Shown piece after piece: positions 4,719 to 11,154 of a stretch of 22,846 bases of DNA. The position numbers were made by a program, and so were the translations under genes. The first letter of the stretch is position 1; each line of letters begins with the position of its first letter. The DNA is taken from IMG/VR virus record IMGVR_UViG_3300028498_000026, positions 1-22,846 of that record; one strand, written 5' to 3'. Under the pieces are notes generated by a model. That model saw only the letters and a program-made list of their open reading frames with translations. It was not told where the DNA came from and did not search any database. This stretch comes from a virus.

Positions 4719-7129
4719 GGCGCCTTCAGAATGCTGATGGAGCTGATGACAGCGCCCACCGTGGAGCCTGCGCTGTAGACAACAAACCCTGCCCGCATGT
4801 CGGTCCCGGCTGATCCGGTTGGAACGGTGAATGTCAGGCTGTTGGTGCCCGTGACCAGCACCGTTGACAGCGTGCTGGAGGTCGAAAAGCTCGGGCCGAT
4901 GTCCAGCCGGGTGGTCGCATTGCCAAGCGACGCCACCACGACGACCACGTTGTAAACCTCGCCCACCACATAACTGCCCAGCAGCGCCTGGTAATTGGCG
5001 CCGTACTGCGTGGTGCCGACGTTCAAGTTTCCGCCGCTGATCGACCCGGTGGCGCTCAGCGTCCAGCCGGTTGTCAAATCAAAACTGCCGTTGGTGGTCC
5101 GCTCGGTGACAGTGCCGCCGCCGCTGCTGCCGCCGCCCGAGCTGGCGCCAGGGCTACCCGTGGAGATCATCGGCCAAGTGTCCGCGCCCCAGCGCTTGTT
5201 GTCGCCCTGGGTGAGCGCGCCGCCCACGTTTTGCCCAACGTCAATGGCTGAGGTGTACACCTTGCCGCCTGTACCCGCTGCAGCAACCACAGCGCCGGTC
5301 CCGCCAAACGGCATTCGGTTGTCGTAAGCCTCAAGCACGCACGACCCAAGCATGCCGGTGACCTCGATGTCGCTGAAAATAGCCGCACCGTTCACATGGC
5401 CGGAGCATTTGGTAATTTTGGTCAGCAAAGGCGCCCGTGTGCCATCACCCGTGGTGTTGAACTTGAAAAAAGCCGCTTCACCCAGCGAGGGCGTCCGGGC
5501 GTTCCCAACCCACTTGCAGGCGTTCAACTCAATTTCATTGATCAAGACGCCCGCCGCATCGACAAACCGGGTGAAGCCGCGTCCGCGCACGTTGTCAATC
5601 AAAATGCGGTCAAAGGTCTGCGGCACGCCGGCGAACGCTTCAGCCGAGATCAAGATGGCCGTCGCGTTCGTGGTACTGGTCAGGTCGTTGGACATGTCCA
5701 CGTCGTTGATCACCAAATCACCCTCGACCGGCTGGGTCACAATGCCGATGATGACCCGGCTGATCTTGCCGCCGCGAATATACACATTGCGGTTCCTGCG
5801 GTTGATCAATGAGCCGTTGGCGGTGCCCTGGCCCATCGTGACAACGGCAACGCCGTAGGACCGATTCCCGCCCGCAATCGGGTTGGCTCCGGGGCCGATG
5901 ATGTCAAAGTCGTTGAGGTGTACGTCCGTCGATCCAATGATACGGATCGGCGGGGTGAACCGGGCCACCGTCCACTCCCGCATCTTGATGCGAACAAAAT
6001 CAATGTTCACATCCTGTGCGCCGAACAGCGAGATGGCCTGGTAGTCCAGATCAATGAATTCCGCATAGTCGATCTGCACGCCGGACACCGGCACCAGGGC
6101 ATTCGTCAGGTAGCAGTCTGAAAAGGCAATAAACCCTTCGCTGCAATTTTGAAAGCGGGCGCCCTTGATCCGAAAGCCCTTGTGGGCGGTGCCGTCGCGG
6201 CTGTCGAACTGCAGGGCAAAACCGCCGCCCGCCTGCGCTGTGTGGTAGCGGTGCTGGTAGGTGATGCCATCGGTCGAGCAGCCGTTGGCCTGCACACACA
6301 GCAGCGCGGTGGTGGACCAGTACGACTCGGTCGCGGCGTTGGTTTCGCAGCGCAGCAGGGAGCTGTCATAGCCGTACCCCAGAAAGGCCACGTTGTTGGA
6401 CCGGGAAAACACGCCCGCTGAGCAAACCACTTCGTAGGGCGGAAACAGGAAGGTGCAGCCGCTGGGGAGCAAGTCCAGCGCGGACTGCAAGGGCAGGTGC
6501 CCATTGTTGCCGTACCCGGTCGTCACACCCCACCAAGCCAAATGGTAGCGGCGGTCCAGCACTTGACGCACCCAGGCGCCAGAGGCTCCGGTGGTGGTAC
6601 TGCTGGGCGCGATATACAGGCCCTGGTACGGGTCGGCGGTGACTTTGGCCGACAAATTGCTGCCTGACCACTGGAACAAGCCTTCGCGTCCCGCTTCGGT
6701 CAGGTAGATCAGCGAGAAGGACGGGGAAATCTCCGCCATAAGCGCCCGGCTCGCCGCAGTGATGTATCGCGCCGACAGCGTCGAGTTCGCGGCATCCACG
6801 GCAATTTTTTTGGCGGCTTCGGCCTGCCCGACATAACTGGCAGCGACGGCAGTGTCAACCAAAGCCACTTTGGCGGGGATGGCGATGAGTGCTGCGGCTT
6901 TGGCGTCCTCTATCTGTGCCACCTTGGCAGGGATTGCAATGAGGGCGGCGGTCTTGGCAGTTTCGAACAGCGCCATTTTTGACTCAATGGCAACAATTGA
7001 TCCGGCCATGGTGTTTTTCACGCCCCCGAGCCGGTCAGTGGCCGTGGGTGCCGTGGAGGTGGCAATGGCGGCGATGTGGTCGACATCGAGCTTGGCGTTG
7101 GTTAAATCTGCAATCGTGATGGCGGGCAT
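4715..7129 (-). CDS. Tailspike/tail fibre, beta-helix with C-terminal binding domain
   Basis: This 804-residue protein is the likely receptor-binding protein. Residues 1-42 are a short virion-attachment segment. Residues 43-96 hold three copies of an 18-residue repeat, the last two sharing AALIAIPAKVA, which look like a helical trimeric stalk. From about 135 to 650 the sequence reads as a right-handed parallel beta-helix (pectate-lyase-like), with many short Gly/Asn turns and alternating hydrophobic strands. A Gly/Ser linker near 656-674 leads to a C-terminal beta-sandwich of about 130 residues that begins NGSFDLTTGW, like CBM4/9-type carbohydrate-binding modules. Such spikes bind and often cut surface polysaccharide; catalytic residues cannot be assigned by eye. 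It follows the TipJ-like C gene after a nine-base gap, the usual place for fibre genes. Confidence 0.88.
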   Translation of the reverse strand: MPAITIADLTNAKLDVDHIAAIATSTAPTATDRLGGVKNTMAGSIVAIESKMALFETAKTAALIAIPAKVAQIEDAKAAALIAIPAKVALVDTAVAASYVGQAEAAKKIAVDAANSTLSARYITAASRALMAEISPSFSLIYLTEAGREGLFQWSGSNLSAKVTADPYQGLYIAPSSTTTGASGAWVRQVLDRRYHLAWWGVTTGYGNNGHLPLQSALDLLPSGCTFLFPPYEVVCSAGVFSRSNNVAFLGYGYDSSLLRCETNAATESYWSTTALLCVQANGCSTDGITYQHRYHTAQAGGGFALQFDSRDGTAHKGFRIKGARFQNCSEGFIAFSDCYLTNALVPVSGVQIDYAEFIDLDYQAISLFGAQDVNIDFVRIKMREWTVARFTPPIRIIGSTDVHLNDFDIIGPGANPIAGGNRSYGVAVVTMGQGTANGSLINRRNRNVYIRGGKISRVIIGIVTQPVEGDLVINDVDMSNDLTSTTNATAILISAEAFAGVPQTFDRILIDNVRGRGFTRFVDAAGVLINEIELNACKWVGNARTPSLGEAAFFKFNTTGDGTRAPLLTKITKCSGHVNGAAIFSDIEVTGMLGSCVLEAYDNRMPFGGTGAVVAAAGTGGKVYTSAIDVGQNVGGALTQGDNKRWGADTWPMISTGSPGASSGGGSSGGGTVTERTTNGSFDLTTGWTLSATGSISGGNLNVGTTQYGANYQALLGSYVVGEVYNVVVVVASLGNATTRLDIGPSFSTSSTLSTVLVTGTNSLTFTVPTGSAGTDMRAGFVVYSAGSTVGAVISSISILKAP

Positions 7130-7138
7130 AGTTGGCTT

Positions 7139-8743
7139 TCAGTTGATGACGGTTTGTTTGGCCGGAATGGCCGCATGGTCAGCTGCGTAGTAGTCCGCGC
7201 TGTAATTGATGGCGCGCACGGTGCAGTACTGCCCGTCGCTGATGTCGATTTCCTGCACCAGCCAGGCCTGGGCGGCGCGGGCCGAATCGGCGGCGAACGA
7301 ATAGATGGTGCGGATGCCGTCGGCGCCGTAGTGCGTGGTGATGGCTTCACTGGGCAGGCTTTGCAGGATGACCCGGTTGGCAGCGCTGCCGGCGGTCACC
7401 GGAATGCTCTGCAGCGAGCCGTCCCGGCGCATCAAGACAATGCTGTGCGGCAGTGCCGGCGTGAACCCCACGTCCTGGCTGAGCGTCAGCTCCAGCCCGG
7501 ACTGCCCAACCACTTCGCCGTCGTAGCTTTTGAACCGGGTGTTGTCCACCACATCGATGCGGCTGTTGGGCAGCAGCGACCGGGCGTCCAGCGTCGTCGT
7601 CGTCTCGATGCTCAGGCGCTGGCCGATCAGCTTGCGATATTCCCGGTTGGCGCGCAGCCAGGCTTGCGAAAAGCTGCGGATGCCGGCAATCTCGAACTTC
7701 TTCAGCTTGGTGTAGCTGCCATCGAGCGGCAACGTGATCGTCTCGCTCTGGTCGCTGTCCGGATCCACATAGACAAACTCCACCCCGTCGTATTCCGCGT
7801 CGCTCGCAAACTTGCGCGTGATCGTTTCGGCGTTGGGCTTTTTGTTGCGGTGCGTGAACAGCGCCGTGCTGGCAGTCTGCGCCCGGTCCAGTGTCAGGCG
7901 GATCTTGCCGTTTTGCCGGTAGGCGATGCAAAACGCTGCATTGGCAATGCTGATGATGGTTTCTTCGAAGCTGATGTTGTCGGAGTCAAACGTGAAATTG
8001 AACTGGCCGCAGGCCGGGTTCCAGGCATCTAACTGCTGCTGCACCGCCCAGATCTGCGCCATGTCGACCTCACTGGCCAGGTCACGGGCGCCAATCTTGG
8101 GGTCGGCTGACACGGCGGCGATGATGTCCACGATGCGCGATGTCGGCGCAATAATCCCGCTCACATGCCGGCCGGTCGCCTCGAGCGCGCCGCTGAACGA
8201 GTTGAACGCCGGCCCGTTGTAGTACGGCAGCTTGCGCGTGGCGATGCAGTTGACCTGGCGGCTCTTGACCGCCGTGGCCCGTGCCGTGGCCTGGGTGATG
8301 GTGTGGATCGTGGTCTTGGCGCCAAACTCGGTCTTGGCCACCGGGCTGACGCTGTACAGGTCGGCCCACTTGACCTCGTCCTGCACCGTGCCCTTGAAGG
8401 CATAGTCGTAGTCGGTGGTGCGGCGCATGCGCACCCTGGCCGGGCCGGTCCAGCCGGTCGCATGCTCGACGGTTTCGGCGCGCTCGTCGCTGACAGCGCC
8501 CGACAGCATACCGGTGACCGTTTCTACCGTGCCCAGCGGCGCCAGCAAGGCGCTCAGCCGTTCGATTTCCAGGGCGTAGTTGACGCTCGCCACCGACTTG
8601 CCGCCGTCGTCTTTAAACAAGCCGCTGGGGGCGATGATGTTGGCCCACACCTCGGTGCGGTCGGCGTCGGGCAGCGTGATCCAGTCGGTGTAAGCGGCCT
8701 TGCCTGCGACCTGAACGGTCGAGTAGCGCGGGGTGATGGCCAT
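7139..8743 (-). CDS. TipJ-like tail tip protein, C-terminal part
   Basis: A 534-residue structural protein of the tail tip, comparable to the middle and C-terminal parts of lambda J (central fibre/hub), here encoded separately from the N-terminal part. Features consistent with the family are the many alternating beta-strand stretches, the TVQDEVKWADLYSV-like region, and the C-terminal half with SIETTTTLDARSLLPNSRIDVVD followed by short beta-domains. It would sit between the baseplate hub and the spike. Its ATG overlaps the TAA stop of the N-part gene by one base (TAATG), and the spike gene starts nine bases after its stop. A split J is common in phages of this group and is not evidence of a frameshift. 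Confidence 0.8.
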   Translation of the reverse strand: MAITPRYSTVQVAGKAAYTDWITLPDADRTEVWANIIAPSGLFKDDGGKSVASVNYALEIERLSALLAPLGTVETVTGMLSGAVSDERAETVEHATGWTGPARVRMRRTTDYDYAFKGTVQDEVKWADLYSVSPVAKTEFGAKTTIHTITQATARATAVKSRQVNCIATRKLPYYNGPAFNSFSGALEATGRHVSGIIAPTSRIVDIIAAVSADPKIGARDLASEVDMAQIWAVQQQLDAWNPACGQFNFTFDSDNISFEETIISIANAAFCIAYRQNGKIRLTLDRAQTASTALFTHRNKKPNAETITRKFASDAEYDGVEFVYVDPDSDQSETITLPLDGSYTKLKKFEIAGIRSFSQAWLRANREYRKLIGQRLSIETTTTLDARSLLPNSRIDVVDNTRFKSYDGEVVGQSGLELTLSQDVGFTPALPHSIVLMRRDGSLQSIPVTAGSAANRVILQSLPSEAITTHYGADGIRTIYSFAADSARAAQAWLVQEIDISDGQYCTVRAINYSADYYAADHAAIPAKQTVIN

Positions 8744-9807
8744 TACGCACTCCCTCCCGTGTCAGGCGGCGGGTCGGCAGCGCCCTCGTTCACAGGAATG
8801 ACCACGGGCCAGGACACGCCGCTGACGGTCAACCGGCCATCGCCCACGGCCGAAATGATGTAGCTGCCGCTGTAGTTGTAGGTCGCATACACGGCAGGCG
8901 AGCCGCCGTAGCCGTTTTCATCCGGTGGCACGGCCGGGATGGTTTCTACGTGGTAATCGAGCATGCTGACCGTGATGGCGTCGCCCACGCTGCAGACCGA
9001 ATTGAAGTTGGGCTGCTTGCTGGCCTGCTCGATGATGCCGCTGCTGCCGCTGGGCGTGTAGCTGTATTGCGCCGAGCCGGGCAGTTGCACCTGGTTCAAC
9101 GCCTTGAGCGTCAGTCCGTCCACTTCAATGGCGCGGCTGACCGTCAGCACGTCATCAATGATGGCGTCGCCAATCTGCAGCACCGGCGCATGGCCCGAAT
9201 TGGGCGATGTGAAGGGGTCATAGACCGAGGCGCTGGCGCCGTCAATGTCGCCAATCAAGGTGTCGCCATCGCGCAACTCGGCCAGGGCGTAGTAGCCGCG
9301 TCCGACGCAGTAGTAGCCGTATTCGTACTTGCGGTGTCCGATGTATTTGTTGTACGTCGGCATCATCAGGCTGGGGATGCTCTTGACCGTGCCGTAAATG
9401 TCCTCGACCCTCTCCAAGAGGCGCACCTGGTTCTCCCGGCTGCCCAGCGCATTGTTGGGCGACTGCTGGGTGCGGTTGATGTTGCCCGGCAGGACCGGCT
9501 TGGGGATCAGGAGGATGGTGGCGACCGTGACCGCCGCCACAATGATCAAGAGCCAGGTGAACGGGTCAAACCCGCCCGGGCTTTGCAAGATCACGTATTC
9601 GGCGCCCTCGCCCGCCAGGATGGCTGTGGCGTCCTGGCTGATTTCATTTTCGGCGCACGGCTCGCCCTTAAAAATCTGCACATTCACCTCGGGCGCCGGC
9701 CCGTAGTGCGCCAGCAGCCATTCGGCCAGGCTGGCCACCTCAAACACCTGGGGCGCGCACACGGCAAACGGGTGGTCATACAGGCGTATGCGAATCATGC
9801 GGGTCAT
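8743..9807 (-). CDS. TipJ-like host specificity protein, N-terminal part
   Basis: A 354-residue protein matching the N-terminal part of J/TipJ-type hub proteins. It opens with a short beta domain (MTRMIRIRLYDHPF). A hydrophobic segment follows at about residues 82-102 (PFTWLLIIVAAVTV), typical of this family and probably involved in membrane penetration. The motif RTQQSPNNALGSRENQ comes next, and then beta-rich hub domains. The start at 9807 is chosen because its ATG overlaps the stop of the NlpC/P60-like gene (ATGA). A start four codons earlier is possible but breaks the pattern. It precedes the C part, with which it should assemble at the tail tip. Confidence 0.8.
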   Translation of the reverse strand: MTRMIRIRLYDHPFAVCAPQVFEVASLAEWLLAHYGPAPEVNVQIFKGEPCAENEISQDATAILAGEGAEYVILQSPGGFDPFTWLLIIVAAVTVATILLIPKPVLPGNINRTQQSPNNALGSRENQVRLLERVEDIYGTVKSIPSLMMPTYNKYIGHRKYEYGYYCVGRGYYALAELRDGDTLIGDIDGASASVYDPFTSPNSGHAPVLQIGDAIIDDVLTVSRAIEVDGLTLKALNQVQLPGSAQYSYTPSGSSGIIEQASKQPNFNSVCSVGDAITVSMLDYHVETIPAVPPDENGYGGSPAVYATYNYSGSYIISAVGDGRLTVSGVSWPVVIPVNEGAADPPPDTGGSA

Positions 9808-10172
9808 GCTTTGGCCCAAAACTGCACGACTTCAAAGGCGTCGCGGATCACCGACAGTTCTTCATACAGCGTGATGCCGGTCAGGGCGTGCAGCACTTTG
9901 CCGTCATAAAAGATGCCGCAGTGGTGCACGCCCATGCGCTCGGTCTTGCCCAGCAGCACAATGCACAGCTCCACCGGCGCGGGTGACTCCAAGTAGCCGT
10001 GCTGCCCCTTGCTCAAGGCGATGCGGAACTCCGACGCCATCTGCCGCACGGAGCGGTTGATGGTGCGAAACGTCAGCGGCGTCTGGCCGGTTTCGGTGGC
10101 CACGACATCGGCCACCAGCGACCAGCAGCCTTGCGCCCCGTAGTCCTTGGCCAGGTAGTCATTGATGATCAT
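9804..10172 (-). CDS. NlpC/P60-like tail assembly protein (lambda K analogue)
   Basis: A 122-residue protein of NlpC/P60 type, corresponding to the peptidase part of lambda K, which sits at the tail tip. Family landmarks are GCWSLVADVV with the likely nucleophile C16 and HHCGIFYDGKVLHAL with the likely catalytic H84. The third polar residue would be H95. The start at 10172 overlaps the stop of the DUF1833-like gene (ATGA) and begins directly before the conserved fold. The reading frame stays open far upstream, but there it overlaps the neighbour and is Arg/His/Pro-rich nonsense. It may locally cut murein during DNA entry or act only in tail assembly. Confidence 0.85.
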   Translation of the reverse strand: MIINDYLAKDYGAQGCWSLVADVVATETGQTPLTFRTINRSVRQMASEFRIALSKGQHGYLESPAPVELCIVLLGKTERMGVHHCGIFYDGKVLHALTGITLYEELSVIRDAFEVVQFWAKA

Positions 10173-10675
10173 AAAAAGCCTCTCAGCATGGGGATGTCTC
10201 TCGGTGTGTAGCTCTCGCCGGTGCGCAGCATCGACAGCCGGGGCGAGACGGCGGTGATGTTGGCCGCGCCCTTGACGTAGCTGATGGATTCGGCCTGCAG
10301 CCGGGCCGTGGCCTGGGGGGTGGCCAGGTCGTCGCTGAGGTACTCGCGGTAAACGATCACGATCTTTTCGAGCGTTGCCACCGGAATGCGGTCGAGTTCG
10401 TTGCGCAGCGTGTTGTCTGCATCCACCGTGGAGATGGATATGGAGAACTTCTGGTCCAGGTGCCCCTCGCTGCCAGCCAGCTTGACCCCGAAATTGACCG
10501 GCTCCATGGCGTGCGCCACGCCGGCCACATGGGTGATGCCCGGCACGGTTTCGCGCCAAATATTGAAGGTGCGGCTCATGGCGCTGTGGCTGATCTGCAG
10601 GCACTGCACCGGGTGAATGGTCTGCGGCGCAGAAGCCAGGAACGCGCGCAGCCGCGCTTCGAGGTCGAGGCTCAT
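10169..10675 (-). CDS. DUF1833-like minor tail protein
   Basis: A 168-residue protein resembling the DUF1833 family of phage minor tail proteins. It shows SLDLEARLRAFLASAP at the N-terminus, the NIWRETVPG region near residues 38-46, and an alternating beta-strand body with QKFSISISTVDAD. The family is normally found between the tape measure and the NlpC/P60 protein, roughly where lambda L lies, as here. Its ATG overlaps the stop of the 55-residue gene and its stop overlaps the NlpC/P60-like gene, so all three are translationally coupled. Molecular role: part of the tail-tip complex, inferred from position. Confidence 0.8.
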   Translation of the reverse strand: MSLDLEARLRAFLASAPQTIHPVQCLQISHSAMSRTFNIWRETVPGITHVAGVAHAMEPVNFGVKLAGSEGHLDQKFSISISTVDADNTLRNELDRIPVATLEKIVIVYREYLSDDLATPQATARLQAESISYVKGAANITAVSPRLSMLRTGESYTPRDIPMLRGFL

Positions 10676-10839
10676 GACAGCGCCCGCGTATCTTGGTTGG
10701 CGAACTGGCCGATGCGGGCCAGCAGTTCCGGCCCATAGGCGCCGTTGGTGTTGTAAAAGTCGATCAGCGCGGCAGCATCGGCCGCCGTCATGGAATAGAC
10801 CTGGTTTTCTGCCTCAGCCACGAACGACACGACCGTCAT
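10672..10839 (-). CDS. Small 55-residue tail-region protein
   Basis: An open frame of 55 codons fills the gap between the 96-residue tail protein and the DUF1833-like gene. It begins MTVVSFVAEAENQVYSMTAA and ends in NQDTRALS. The only start in frame after the upstream TAG is this ATG, with AGGCGG a few bases upstream. Its TGA overlaps the next ATG (ATGA), the same coupling seen between the neighbouring genes. Without it there would be a 190-base gap in an otherwise tightly packed block. The sequence looks like a small soluble, helical protein with a Tyr/Phe-rich centre (DFYNTNGAYGPE). No family was recognised. It may be a tail-tip chaperone or minor component. Confidence 0.75.
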   Translation of the reverse strand: MTVVSFVAEAENQVYSMTAADAAALIDFYNTNGAYGPELLARIGQFANQDTRALS

Positions 10840-10863
10840 GATGCCGCCTGTGCGTGCCGCGCT

Positions 10864-11154
10864 CTAGCTGCCTGGCATGATGTTGACGGCATGAGGCGAC
10901 ACCCCAAACCCGCTGTCCAGCGGCATGGTGAAGGCAATCGAGCCCTTGCCGATTTGCCAGTGGTAAAAGGCCGTCCAGATGCTGAACTGCAGTGCGTCCA
11001 GGATCAGCGTGACTTGGAACCGTTGGGTGCCCCGGTCCCAGTCCATGGCATAGCGCGGCGCGCCGCCGCCGACTTCGGTGCGCGTGACGCCGCCCGGCTC
11101 GTCGAATTGGTAGCCGGAAACAACCGGCTTCAGGCCATTTGGAATGGATGGCAT
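10864..11154 (-). CDS. Small minor tail protein (position of lambda M)
   Basis: A 96-residue protein encoded directly after the tape measure; the tape measure TAA abuts this ATG. It is beta-rich, with PVVSGYQFDEPGGVTRTEVGGG near the N-terminus and Trp/Phe-rich strands (WTAFYHWQIGKGSIAF) later. The size and place match lambda gpM, a tail-tip protein bound to the tape measure end, and related small phage tail proteins with a conserved Y-x-x-D-x-Q-R-F core. The functional assignment rests on order and general look. A 25-base gap leads to the 55-residue gene. Confidence 0.75.
   Translation of the reverse strand: MPSIPNGLKPVVSGYQFDEPGGVTRTEVGGGAPRYAMDWDRGTQRFQVTLILDALQFSIWTAFYHWQIGKGSIAFTMPLDSGFGVSPHAVNIMPGS

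Noticed and set aside
4715-7129. Diversity-generating retroelement target in the tailspike
   Set aside because: No reverse transcriptase gene and no template/variable repeat pair was seen in the window; the C-terminus is not a C-type lectin fold by inspection.
7139-9807. Frameshift-broken J gene
   Set aside because: The two parts have their own start and stop in a TAATG overlap, and a two-gene TipJ arrangement is usual in related phages.
10173-10736. Long N-terminal extension of the NlpC/P60-like frame (310 codons in all)
   Set aside because: The first 188 codons lie over the DUF1833-like and 55-residue genes in another frame and are Arg/His/Pro-rich; the conserved fold and the ATGA overlap place the start at 10172.
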